A stretch of DNA of 64,000 nucleotides, from contig NZ_AP023356.1 in assembly GCF_018324205.1 (NCBI RefSeq), positions 9,120,501 to 9,184,500 of the forward strand, in the 5' to 3' direction. Shown here piece after piece: positions 55,285 to 63,462 of this stretch. The notes below the pieces were generated by a model, which was not told the origin of the DNA, ran no database searches, and worked only from the letters and a program-made list of their open reading frames with translations. Each line of letters starts with the position of its first letter. Position 1 is the first letter of the stretch. Source of the stretch: Actinoplanes ianthinogenes (GTDB lineage Bacteria > Actinomycetota > Actinomycetes > Mycobacteriales > Micromonosporaceae). The position numbers and the translations under genes are program-made.

Positions 55285-56263
55285 ACTCATCGAGAGTCGC
55301 TGCGGCGGGCGGCAACTCCTGCTCCCACCAGCCGCGGGTGTTGACGTCGGCGGCGTTGGCCAGCGCCTCCAGCTCCGCGACCTCCGCAGCGGTGAGATCC
55401 ATGCCGCGCGCTCGGATCAACCCGTCGACGTAGCTCTCCTTCGTGACGCCGATGATCGGGGTGGTGCCCTTGGCGATGGCCCAGGCGGTGGCCACGTCGG
55501 CGGCGGACGCACCTCGCGCCGCGCCGATCGCGCGCATCCGGTCCGTCAGGGCCTGGAGCCTGGGCAGGATGCTGTTGTACGCGGCCGCCCGGTTGGTGCC
55601 CGCCGGCAACGGATGGGCCGGGCCGTACCTTCCGCTCAGTGCTCCCTGCTCCAGGACCATGTAGGAGAAGAACCGCACGTCATGCTCGCGGCAGTGGTCG
55701 AGAATGCCGGCGCGCTCGGAGTTGCGGTACAGCAGGCTGTAGTGGTTCTGGACCGCCTCCACGCGGAAGCCGGCCGCGCCGAGGATCTCGTCCGCGAGGG
55801 CGATCTGCTGCAGGTTGTGGTTCGAGACGCCGACATGCTTGATCTTGCCGCTGCGCAACAGCGGAATCAGGAGCGGCGTCCAGCGGGCCACGTCGGCGGG
55901 GTTGTGGATCCAGTACAGGTCGACATATTCCGTACGCAAGCGGTTCAGGCTCTGCTCCAGCATGTCCGCGACCGGATCGGCGCCGTCGCTTGCGGCTTGC
56001 GGGGTGAACTTCGTCGAGAGCTGGTACTCGCTGCGGTCGTAGCCCGTCAGTGCCTGCGCGAGGACCGTCTCCGAGTGGCCCATGCCGTACACCACCGCGG
56101 TGTCCCACAAGGTGAATCCGCCGGCGTGCGCCTTCTCGACGACCTCGCGCAGGCCGGACGCGGTCAGCTCGCTGCCGAAGTAGCCGTCGCCCGCCTCGCC
56201 GCTGTCGCCCCACGCCCAGGTGCCCAGCGCCGCCGCCGGAACTGTCAGTGTCTTGCTCGTCAT
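55283..56263 (-). CDS. Aldo/keto reductase
   Basis: 326 aa from ATG 56263 (a start at 56311 is possible). AKR barrel: LGTWAWGDSGEAGDGYFG, catalytic DTAVVYGMGHSE with Tyr, Lys in STKFTPQAA, HNPADVARWTPLL, GVSNHN, and NADPH loop. The C-terminus IIGVTKESYVDGLI fits. Reduces an aldehyde or ketone with NADPH; substrate unknown. Divergent from the MmyB-type regulator, a common pair. Confidence 0.88.
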   Translation of the reverse strand: MTSKTLTVPAAALGTWAWGDSGEAGDGYFGSELTASGLREVVEKAHAGGFTLWDTAVVYGMGHSETVLAQALTGYDRSEYQLSTKFTPQAASDGADPVADMLEQSLNRLRTEYVDLYWIHNPADVARWTPLLIPLLRSGKIKHVGVSNHNLQQIALADEILGAAGFRVEAVQNHYSLLYRNSERAGILDHCREHDVRFFSYMVLEQGALSGRYGPAHPLPAGTNRAAAYNSILPRLQALTDRMRAIGAARGASAADVATAWAIAKGTTPIIGVTKESYVDGLIRARGMDLTAAEVAELEALANAADVNTRGWWEQELPPAAATLDE

Positions 56264-56365
56264 GTCACCCAGCAAACCGTGGTGGTCGCGGCCGGAGAAG
56301 GTCGCGTTCATGGGGGTACAACCTCTACCCCCTTCGCGGCCTGACCAGCGGATACCGTCAGCACC

Positions 56366-57253
56366 ATGGACCATCGCGGCGAAATCCGGGACTTCCTCAC
56401 CAGCCGGCGCGCCAAGATCACCCCGGCGCAGGCGGGACTGCCGGCCGGCGCTCGCCGCCGGGTCCCCGGGCTGCGGCGCGAGGAGGTCGCCGTGCTCGCC
56501 GGGGTGAGCACGGAGTGGTACACGCGGCTGGAGAAGGGACACATCGGCGGCGTGTCGGAGGAGGTCCTCGACGCGGTCGCCCGCGCCCTGAGGCTGGACG
56601 ACGACGAACGCACCTACCTGTTCGATGTGGCCCGGTCGTCGCGAGCCGGGAGTCGCACGCCGTCGCGTCGCCGGGACGTCGAGGTCCCGCCCCGAGTCCA
56701 GTGGATGCTCGACTCGGTGACGATGTCCGCGGCATTCGTCCGCAACGGGCGCACCGACGTCATCGCCGGCAACTGTCTGGCCCGGGCTGTGTTCGCGCCG
56801 ATGTTCGGCAGCGCCACCGTCGACAAGCGCGGCCGGCCCAACGTCGCCCGCTACATCTTCCTCGATCACGGCGCCCACGACTTCTTCGTCGACTGGAACG
56901 CCGCGGGCAGCGCCACCGCGGCCCTGCTGCGCGCCGAGGCCGCTCGCGAGCCCCACGACCGGGCGCTGCGCGATCTGATCGGCGAGTTGTCCACGCTCAG
57001 CCCCGAGTTCCGCGACCGGTGGGCCGCGCACGACGTGCTGATCCGCCATGACGGCGTCAAACGGCTCCGGCATCCCGAGGTGGGCCACCTGGAGTTGACC
57101 TTCCAGGACCTCGACCTGCCGCTCGCCGGCCGAGCCGTGCACAACCTGATCACCTACACCGCCGAGCCGGGCACCGCGTCCGAGGACCGCCTCAAACTCC
57201 TCACCAGCTGGTCAGCCACCCCGGCGACGATCGAGGTAGGCGCGGAACATTAG
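56366..57253 (+). CDS. MmyB-like XRE transcriptional regulator
   Basis: 295 aa. N-terminal XRE HTH with the family motif RVPGLRREEVAVLAGVSTEW and YTRLEKG, then the MmyB-like ligand-binding domain (AGNCLARAVFAPMFG, HDFFVDWNAAGSATAALLRA, HPEVGHLELTFQDLDLP). Such proteins bind fatty-acid-like ligands and often control adjacent reductases. Divergent from the AKR gene. Confidence 0.9.
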   Translation: MDHRGEIRDFLTSRRAKITPAQAGLPAGARRRVPGLRREEVAVLAGVSTEWYTRLEKGHIGGVSEEVLDAVARALRLDDDERTYLFDVARSSRAGSRTPSRRRDVEVPPRVQWMLDSVTMSAAFVRNGRTDVIAGNCLARAVFAPMFGSATVDKRGRPNVARYIFLDHGAHDFFVDWNAAGSATAALLRAEAAREPHDRALRDLIGELSTLSPEFRDRWAAHDVLIRHDGVKRLRHPEVGHLELTFQDLDLPLAGRAVHNLITYTAEPGTASEDRLKLLTSWSATPATIEVGAEH

Positions 57254-57322
57254 ACGGCGGTCGGTGACTCCGGTTCGCGGGAAAGGCTGAAGTGCGGCTC
57301 CAGCCTGCCGAAAGCATGGGCC

Positions 57323-58177
57323 ATGACGCCCCCGCCACGACGCCGCCGGCTGGCCGTGTGGGCGGGTGTGATCGTGGCCGTCGCCGCGACGGCAGCCGCC
57401 GTCAGAGCCGCTCGCGCCCGGCACTCGCGGCCCATCGTGACCACAGACCGTGAAGAGGGCCCGGCCCCGGCGGAAAGCGCGGCACCGGTGCGCCGGACCC
57501 ACCTGAGGCGCCGATATGCGGTGGTCGCCACCGCTGCCGTGATCGTCGTCGTGAGCGGACTGGCATGGGACCGAGGCACCGACCGGTCATCGGTGACCGC
57601 CATCCACCCGATGGTCGACGAACCCGCTCTCCTGCTCCAGCCCGGTGGCCTCCTACGCACGCGGTCCACGCCGTCACCCCCGTTCGGCCCCATGGAGCTG
57701 CTCGAACAGGTGCCGTGGGAGCCGTACTCGGGCCCGACCCGCGCCGCCCAACTACCGCGCGCCGTCAAGGTCGCGGCCGGGACGACCGTCCGGCTGGGTG
57801 AGGCCGTGACCATCGGGTCGCTCAAGTTCACGGCAACCCGGCTGGCCGACGACCAGGTCGACCCGGAGCCGATGAACTGGTATCCGGAGCCGGCCAAGGG
57901 CAACCGGCTGGTGGGATACCTCCTCGACATCCAGAACGTCGGCACCACCCCCTACGTCGGCGAGCCCAGCGACTTCGGCTGGTTGTCCGACAGCCGCGGC
58001 CACTGGCTCGACCCCCTCGACGCGGAGGGCTGGCCGATCGCTCTCCGGCTCAACCCGGGCTGGTCGGGCCAGCGAGAGTTCGCCTTCGAGGTGAGCGCGT
58101 CGCGCAAGCTGACCCGGCTGCGGCTCACGCTGCGGCCGGGCGTGGCGAGCCAGACCGTCGAGTGGAAGCTGAGCTGA
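57323..58177 (+). CDS. Membrane-anchored protein with an immunoglobulin-like domain
   Basis: 284 aa. Two TM helices, at 10-28 and 65-82, separated by an Arg/Pro linker. The external C-terminal ~130 residues are a DUF4352-like beta domain: GNRLVGYLLDIQNVGTTPYV, REFAFEVSASRKLTRLRLTL. Function unknown. Ends 1 nt before the minus-strand LacI-like gene. Confidence 0.7.
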   Translation: MTPPPRRRRLAVWAGVIVAVAATAAAVRAARARHSRPIVTTDREEGPAPAESAAPVRRTHLRRRYAVVATAAVIVVVSGLAWDRGTDRSSVTAIHPMVDEPALLLQPGGLLRTRSTPSPPFGPMELLEQVPWEPYSGPTRAAQLPRAVKVAAGTTVRLGEAVTIGSLKFTATRLADDQVDPEPMNWYPEPAKGNRLVGYLLDIQNVGTTPYVGEPSDFGWLSDSRGHWLDPLDAEGWPIALRLNPGWSGQREFAFEVSASRKLTRLRLTLRPGVASQTVEWKLS

Positions 58178-58178
58178 C

Positions 58179-59006
58179 TCAGTTGGTGCTGGCGCGGGCC
58201 ACCAGGTGGGCGGCGGGAGCCTGATAGACCGCGGGTGGCTTGCCGGCCATCGCGTCCAGCATGGCGTTCGCGGCGAGCTCGCCGATGCCCGCCACGTCGT
58301 GGCTGATCGCCGACAGCGGTGGTGTCGCCAGCTGGCACAGGGACGAGTCGTCCCAGGCGACCACCGACATGTCCGCCGGGACGGCCAGGCCGCGTTCCCG
58401 CAGGGCGTCGAGGACGGCCAGGGCCATCAGGTCGTTGTCGCAGACGATCGCGGTGGGACCGGCGGCCAGCAGCTCGGCGACGGCGGCGCGGCCCGACTCG
58501 TACGAATAATCGCCCTCGGCCTGCACCAGCCTGACGCCCAGCGCCGCGGCCTCGGCCTGCGCCCCCTGCCGGCGCAGCCGGCTGTGCACGAAGCCGAGCG
58601 GCCCGCTGAGCTGGCCGATCACCTGGTGCCCGCGGCCGGCCAGGAACCGGATCGCGTCCCGCGCATAACCGGCGTCGTCGGTCCACACCGTCGGCAGCCC
58701 GTCCGCGGCGGACGGGGCGCCGAGCACCACGGCGGGCAGCCCGAGCCGGTCCACCAGCGCGACCCGGTCGTCGTCCGGCCCGAGGTCGACCAGGATCACC
58801 CCGTCGATCCGGCGGCGCTCGGCCCAGCGTTCGTAGGTGTCGTTCTCCGCCTGCCGGTCGGTCACCACCTTGACCAGGACGGAGACCCCGGCCGGGGTCA
58901 GCACACGCTCCAGTCCCTCGATGAACTCGTGGTAGAACGGCTCTTCGCCGAGCACCCGCGACGCCCGCGCGAGAACCAGACCGACCCGCCGTTGCGCCTG
59001 TGCCAC
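58179..59006 (-). CDS. LacI-type sugar-binding regulator lacking HTH (paralogue 2)
   Basis: 275 aa from GTG 59006 (GGAGG upstream). Same architecture and close sequence to the 16977-17852 protein (RRVGLVLARASRVLGEEPFY, GVILVDLGPDDDRVALV, AIVCDNDLMALAVLDALRER, SVVAWDDSSLCQLATPPLS). No HTH in front. Divergent from the second ROK gene with 78 nt between. See the pair module in findings. Confidence 0.82.
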   Translation of the reverse strand: MAQAQRRVGLVLARASRVLGEEPFYHEFIEGLERVLTPAGVSVLVKVVTDRQAENDTYERWAERRRIDGVILVDLGPDDDRVALVDRLGLPAVVLGAPSAADGLPTVWTDDAGYARDAIRFLAGRGHQVIGQLSGPLGFVHSRLRRQGAQAEAAALGVRLVQAEGDYSYESGRAAVAELLAAGPTAIVCDNDLMALAVLDALRERGLAVPADMSVVAWDDSSLCQLATPPLSAISHDVAGIGELAANAMLDAMAGKPPAVYQAPAAHLVARASTN

Positions 59007-59030
59007 GGTTCCTCCGTACTCGTTCCGACG

Positions 59031-59062
59031 ACAGGTACGGTATCGCCTGACAGGTGGCGGTA
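59031..59062. promoter_or_regulatory. Direct repeat in the LacI-like/ROK intergenic region
   Basis: ACAGGTaCGGTA at 59031-59042 is repeated as ACAGGTggCGGTA at 59050-59062, 19 bp apart. It lies between the two divergent regulator genes, possibly an operator. The AT-rich mannan operator is absent here. Confidence 0.4.
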
Positions 59063-59084
59063 CGCGAAACGGAGACCATACGAC

Positions 59085-60263
59085 ATGGCACGTCGAGAAA
59101 CCTCCGTGGCCGGGCCGGGCAGCCGCGCCCTGGTCGTGGACGTCGTCCGCTCGGCCGTGTCGATCAGCCGGGTGGAGCTCGCCGAGCGCACCGGCCTCAC
59201 CCAGCCGTCGATCTCCAACATCGTGCGTGACCTGATCGCCGACGGCGTGATCCACGAGACCGGGTCGGCCGACTCGGTCCGGGGCAAGCCGCGCAAGCTG
59301 CTCGCGATCACCGCCGCCAACCGGTTCGGCATCGGGTTCCAGCTCGGCCCGGACACGGTGACCTGCGTGGCGATCGACCTGACCGGCGGCGTGGTCGGCC
59401 GGGAGGTCGTGCCGTTCGACGGGGCGGATCTGCCGGAGCGGCTGGCCGAGCGGTTCGACGACTTCATGGCCGACCTCGACCTGCCCCGGGACCGGATCGA
59501 GGGGCTGGCGATCGTGGCGCCGACCGCCCGCCCCGGTGACGAGGGGGCCGGGCCGGAGTGGGCCGCCGTGCGGGCCGCGCTCGCCGAGCGGCTGGGCATT
59601 CCGGTGCTGGTGGAGAATGACGCGGCCGCCGCGGCGCTCGGGGAGTTCTGGAGCCGGCGGGTGTCGCGGGAGCAGGCGTTCGGCAGTGTCTACCTGTCGT
59701 CCGGGATCGGCGCGGGGCTGGTCTTCGGCGGGGCGCTGCATCGCGGGGCGAGCTTCGACGCGGGCGAGCTGGGGCACGTGTCGATCGCCTTCGACGGGCG
59801 GGAGTGCCCGTGCGGCAACCGCGGCTGCGTCGAGCGGTATGCCTCGATGGCGGCGACGGTGGACGCGGCGCGCGCGGCCGGGCTGACGGTCGAGCAGAAG
59901 ACGATGTTCAGTGCGTACGATGCGATCGCGCATGCCGCGGTCAGCGGCGATCCGCAAGCATTCGCGATCCTGGACCGGGCGGCGACCTATCTGAGCGTCG
60001 CGGTGACCTCGATGGTCAACCTGCTCGACCTCGGGCGGGTCGTGCTGACCGGGCCGGGGATGGCGGTGGCCGGGTCGATCTACGCGCGGCGGCTGCGCGC
60101 GGCGCTGGCCGGGACGGCGCACGCCCGGCACCGGCACGAGATCGTGGTCGAATTGTCGGCGCAGCCCCGGGACGCGGCCGGGATCGGTGCCGCGGCGCTG
60201 GTCGTGCAGGCGTCGATCGCGCCCGGCCACACCCCCGGATTGCCCGCTGCCGACGACGCCTGA
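59085..60263 (+). CDS. ROK family transcriptional regulator (paralogue 2)
   Basis: 392 aa from ATG 59085. HTH (VELAERTGLTQPSISNIVRD) is almost identical to the 19551 regulator, and the ROK domain has the zinc site GHVSIAFDGRECPCGNRGC and VVLTGPGMAVAGSIY. Because the recognition helices match (GLTQPSISNIV), both ROK proteins may bind the same operator. Convergent or neutral to the sigma operon. Confidence 0.9.
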   Translation: MARRETSVAGPGSRALVVDVVRSAVSISRVELAERTGLTQPSISNIVRDLIADGVIHETGSADSVRGKPRKLLAITAANRFGIGFQLGPDTVTCVAIDLTGGVVGREVVPFDGADLPERLAERFDDFMADLDLPRDRIEGLAIVAPTARPGDEGAGPEWAAVRAALAERLGIPVLVENDAAAAALGEFWSRRVSREQAFGSVYLSSGIGAGLVFGGALHRGASFDAGELGHVSIAFDGRECPCGNRGCVERYASMAATVDAARAAGLTVEQKTMFSAYDAIAHAAVSGDPQAFAILDRAATYLSVAVTSMVNLLDLGRVVLTGPGMAVAGSIYARRLRAALAGTAHARHRHEIVVELSAQPRDAAGIGAAALVVQASIAPGHTPGLPAADDA

Positions 60264-60280
60264 AAAACCCGCGAACACTT

Positions 60281-60297
60281 TTCGCCGCATCGGCGAA
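60281..60297. promoter_or_regulatory. 17-bp palindrome between ROK and sigma genes
   Basis: TTCGCCG-CAT-CGGCGAA, a perfect 7-bp arm repeat 18 nt after the ROK stop and 44 nt before the sigma start. Could be a short terminator of ROK or an operator for the sigma operon. Confidence 0.4.
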
Positions 60298-60340
60298 GTA
60301 CCCGTGTGAAGGACACGACGGGGAAAGGTTCGGTGGTGAC

Positions 60341-60943
60341 GTGGTCGTGACGCAGCCGGACATCACGGGGTTGGGCTCCGATGCGGACCTCATCGAGCAG
60401 GCGAAGCGGGTGCCCGAGCGGTTCACCGCCATTTTCGACCGGCATTATCAGACCATTTTTTCGTACGTGGCGCGGCGCCTCGGTCCCGACCTGGCCGAGG
60501 ATGTCGCGTCCGAGACCTTCCTGATCGCCTTCGACCGGCGGCAGAGCTTCGACGCGGATCACGGGGATGCGCGGCCATGGCTGTTCGGCATTGCTTCCAA
60601 CCTTGTCGCCCGCCACGTCCGCGCTGAATCGCGTCGCTACCGGGCCCTCGCCCGGGCCGGCGAACAGGACCTCGGTGAGCAGCGCGGCACCGAGTACAAC
60701 CTGGCCGGCACGGTCGCCGGGCGCCTCGACGCGGCGGCCGTCCGCGGGCGGCTCGCCGAGGCGCTGGAGAAGTTGCCCGAGCCGGTCCGTGCCGTGCTGC
60801 TGCTGGTCGCCTGGGCCGGGCTCAACCAGCAGGAGGCCGCGGTGGCCCTGGGCATTCCCGCGGGCACGGCCAGATCCCGGCTGCACCGGGCACGACAGGC
60901 GATGCGACAGGCGCTGGGCACGGAGATCGAGATGGGGGAGTGA
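60341..60943 (+). CDS. ECF sigma factor
   Basis: 200 aa from GTG 60341 (GTG 60347 is an alternative). Region 2: FDRHYQTIFSYVARRLGPDL then AEDVASETFLIAFDRRQSF (regions 2.1-2.3). Region 4: ALEKLPEPVRAVLLLVAWAG then NQQEAAVALGIPAGTARSRL. Operon with the CU044_5270-family protein, whose start overlaps the sigma stop. Probably controlled by that protein. Confidence 0.9.
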   Translation: MVVTQPDITGLGSDADLIEQAKRVPERFTAIFDRHYQTIFSYVARRLGPDLAEDVASETFLIAFDRRQSFDADHGDARPWLFGIASNLVARHVRAESRRYRALARAGEQDLGEQRGTEYNLAGTVAGRLDAAAVRGRLAEALEKLPEPVRAVLLLVAWAGLNQQEAAVALGIPAGTARSRLHRARQAMRQALGTEIEMGE

Positions 60944-61944
60944 TGGACGAGATCAGCATGCTGCGCGAGACTTTCGACCCGGACACGGCGCCTTCTCCGG
61001 AGGCGGAGCAGCGGGCCCGGGCCGCCCTGCACGACCGGATCGCCGCGGCCGGCCGGGTCCGGCGGCGCTGGCGGTTACGGATGCGGTTCCCGATCGCCAT
61101 CGGCGTGGCTGGTGCCGCGGCGGTCGCGGCGGCCTTCGTGATCACCGGCCACGGCGGGGTGGTGACCCCGGCGGTGCCGACGCCGGCCGTGCGGCAGGAG
61201 CAGGGCGACAGCCCGGTGGCGGCGATGCCGTTCCTGAAGCCGGTCAGCGCCGCGCAGTACCTGGAGAACGCGGCGTGGACGGTCGAACGGCAGCCGTGGA
61301 TCGACCCGGAGCCGGGCCAGTACATGTACATCGAGACCCGTGAGCTGCGCAACCCCGCCGGGTACGAGAACAAGTATCCGAACGGCAGCCTGATCCCCGG
61401 CAAGGCGAAGTACCGGACGATCCAGGACTGGAACCGGGTCGACGGCAAGGTCTGGGCGCGCACGCTCAACACCGGCAAGATCGTCGTGGACCGGTGGGGC
61501 AAGAACGGCGTGTATTGGGACCGGTTCGCCTGGTCCGAGCTGCGCGGCCTGACCACGCCGGAGAAGGTGCGGCACTTCATCGACCATCCGTCGGGCAACT
61601 TCGGGCAGAGTCCCGACGCCCTGATCGGCCAGTACGTGTTGCCGCCGAAGGTCGAGGCCGCCTTCTTCCGCTACCTCGCCCAGCAGCCCGGCATGAAGCT
61701 CAACCCGGACGCGGTGAACATCGACGGCCGCCCGGCGATCGGCCTGGGCCGGATCGAGGAGGGCTACCTGTCCCAGGAGTTGCTGTTCGACAAGGAGACC
61801 TACCGGCTGATCGGTGATCGCCTGGTCGCCATCGCCGACGAGAAGGGCGGCCCGGACGCCACCCGCAAGGGCGACGTCCTGCGGCAGGTGATTTACACCA
61901 AGAAGGTCATCGTCGACAAGCTTTACGACACCCGGTCGCGATAG
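60943..61944 (+). CDS. CU044_5270-family membrane protein (anti-sigma-like context)
   Basis: 333 aa from ATG 60943 (overlaps the sigma stop TGA). Cytoplasmic N-terminus (~45 aa), a TM helix (FPIAIGVAGAAAVAAAFVIT) and an external domain (MYIETRELRNPAGYENKYPN, RFAWSELRGLTTPEKVRHFI). Members of this family sit beside actinobacterial ECF sigma genes. Ends overlapping the AraC stop by 22 nt (convergent). Confidence 0.82.
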   Translation: MDEISMLRETFDPDTAPSPEAEQRARAALHDRIAAAGRVRRRWRLRMRFPIAIGVAGAAAVAAAFVITGHGGVVTPAVPTPAVRQEQGDSPVAAMPFLKPVSAAQYLENAAWTVERQPWIDPEPGQYMYIETRELRNPAGYENKYPNGSLIPGKAKYRTIQDWNRVDGKVWARTLNTGKIVVDRWGKNGVYWDRFAWSELRGLTTPEKVRHFIDHPSGNFGQSPDALIGQYVLPPKVEAAFFRYLAQQPGMKLNPDAVNIDGRPAIGLGRIEEGYLSQELLFDKETYRLIGDRLVAIADEKGGPDATRKGDVLRQVIYTKKVIVDKLYDTRSR

Positions 61945-62741
61945 GTGCTCAGGGTGAGACCGAGGACCGACCGGAACTCGTTGGCGAGATGAGCATGGTC
62001 GCTGTAGCCGAGATCCGCGGCGACAGCGGCCAGGTTCGTCTCCGGGTCGGTGCGCAGCCGCTCGGCGGCCTCCTGCAACCGGCGCCGCCGGATCATCATC
62101 AACGGCGTCAGCCCGACGTACCGGTTCGCGAGCCGCTGCAACGTCCGAGCCGAGATGCGCAGGCGCTCGGTCGCGTCCCGGACTGTGCGGATCTGCGGGT
62201 CACCGTCGATCAGGGCGGCCATCTCGTTGGCCAGCAGCGCCTCACGATCCGGCGCCGGCACCTCAGCGGCGAGCCAGGCACTGAACGCGTCGACCGCCCG
62301 ACGCCGCCGGGTCGGCGGATCCCCGGGCCCGGTCATCGCGCCGCTCACGGCCGCATGCAGCACATCAAGATCCAATTTACGGTACGTGTCCCGCAGCGTC
62401 CCCGGATCCGGGGCCAGGTGCGGCACCGCCGCCGGGAGCAGTAACGCCCCGACCGCCCACCCCGTCCCGGTCAGATCCCGATGGGAACTGCGCGTCGTCG
62501 GCCCGGCCAGGTGCACCGCGTCCGGCTCGACGACCAGGTTGCACGCCGGGAACGCGATCACCTGCTGGCGCGACGACCGCCCCGGCTGGATCTGCCACTC
62601 GGGAATCCAGAACCACCGCACCAGCAGCGCCACCTCATCGGGCGGCGCGACCCGCTCGAAGGTGGGCAGCCGTGCGGGGTAGAGCACACCCCGCGGCTGT
62701 GGTTCCTGTCGCGTATCTTCAAGCCGCTCCGGGCTGGGCAT
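61923..62741 (-). CDS. AraC family transcriptional regulator
   Basis: 272 aa. N-terminal DUF6597-like sensing domain (LLVRWFWIPEWQIQPGRSSR). C-terminal AraC HTH pair: VRDATERLRISARTLQRLAN and LAAVAADLGYSDHAHLANEF. Short 17-nt intergenic gap to the VOC gene, likely its regulator. Confidence 0.87.
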   Translation of the reverse strand: MPSPERLEDTRQEPQPRGVLYPARLPTFERVAPPDEVALLVRWFWIPEWQIQPGRSSRQQVIAFPACNLVVEPDAVHLAGPTTRSSHRDLTGTGWAVGALLLPAAVPHLAPDPGTLRDTYRKLDLDVLHAAVSGAMTGPGDPPTRRRRAVDAFSAWLAAEVPAPDREALLANEMAALIDGDPQIRTVRDATERLRISARTLQRLANRYVGLTPLMMIRRRRLQEAAERLRTDPETNLAAVAADLGYSDHAHLANEFRSVLGLTLSTYRDRVS

Positions 62742-62758
62742 TCCTACGATCCTGACCT

Positions 62759-63262
62759 ATGACTGAGACGAACAAGGCTGCTGACGGCCAGTACACCACG
62801 AACGGCACCCCGCACGGTTCCACCAGCCTCACCCCCTTCCTGGTCATTCCGGACGCCCGCGGGGCCATCGACTTCTACGTCAAGGTCTTCGGTGCCCGGG
62901 TGGTCGACGTGACCGAGTTCGGTGGCATGGTGGCGCACGCCGTCCTCGACTTCGGCAACGGCATGCTCCAGCTCGGTGAGCCGAGCCCGGATTACCAGCT
63001 GATCGCGCCGCCGGCGGGGGACGGCGACTGCTACTCGATGGGGTTGTACTGCCCGGACGTCGACGCGGTGGTCGCCCAGGCGGAGGCGGCCGGTGCTGTC
63101 GTGCGAGAGGCGCCGTCGACGTTCGTGTCCGGGGACCGGTTCGCCAGCATCCGTGACCCGTTCGGGGTGCGGTGGTCCGTCCTGACCCGGGTCGAGGACC
63201 TGTCCGAGGAGGAGAGCGCGCGCCGGGTGGCGGCCTGGGCGGAGCAGCAGCAGTCAAGCTGA
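62759..63262 (+). CDS. VOC/glyoxalase superfamily protein
   Basis: 167 aa. PhnB-like VOC fold: STSLTPFLVIPDARGAIDFY, VVDVTEFGGMVAHAVLDFGN, ASIRDPFGVRWSVLTRVEDL. VOC proteins include metal-dependent dioxygenases and drug-binding proteins; role here unknown. Divergent from the AraC gene. Confidence 0.85.
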   Translation: MTETNKAADGQYTTNGTPHGSTSLTPFLVIPDARGAIDFYVKVFGARVVDVTEFGGMVAHAVLDFGNGMLQLGEPSPDYQLIAPPAGDGDCYSMGLYCPDVDAVVAQAEAAGAVVREAPSTFVSGDRFASIRDPFGVRWSVLTRVEDLSEEESARRVAAWAEQQQSS

Positions 63263-63279
63263 CCGGGTATTCCTTCAGA

Positions 63280-63315
63280 GCCGGGCGACGCTCCCGATCA
63301 CCGAGGTCGCCCGGC
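63280..63315. terminator. Hairpin terminator after the VOC gene
   Basis: GCCGGGCGAC at 63280-63289 pairs with GTCGCCCGGC at 63306-63315, 16-nt loop, starting 18 nt after the stop. Confidence 0.65.
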
Positions 63316-63462
63316 CCGGTGAGTAAGGCAGCGGCGCCCACCGCTCCGGGTCGTTCCGTCCGACCCGCTCTGTCAGGCTGGCGACTTGTGGGCTGCCCGC
63401 CTCGGCGCACCACGAGTACGGTCGTCATCGAGATGGCCTGCGTGTCCCGGGAGCCGGGGACG

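Noticed and set aside
58179..59083. AT-rich mannan operator in front of the second LacI-like/ROK pair
   Set aside because: The intergenic region has a different GC-rich direct repeat and no copy of the palindrome.
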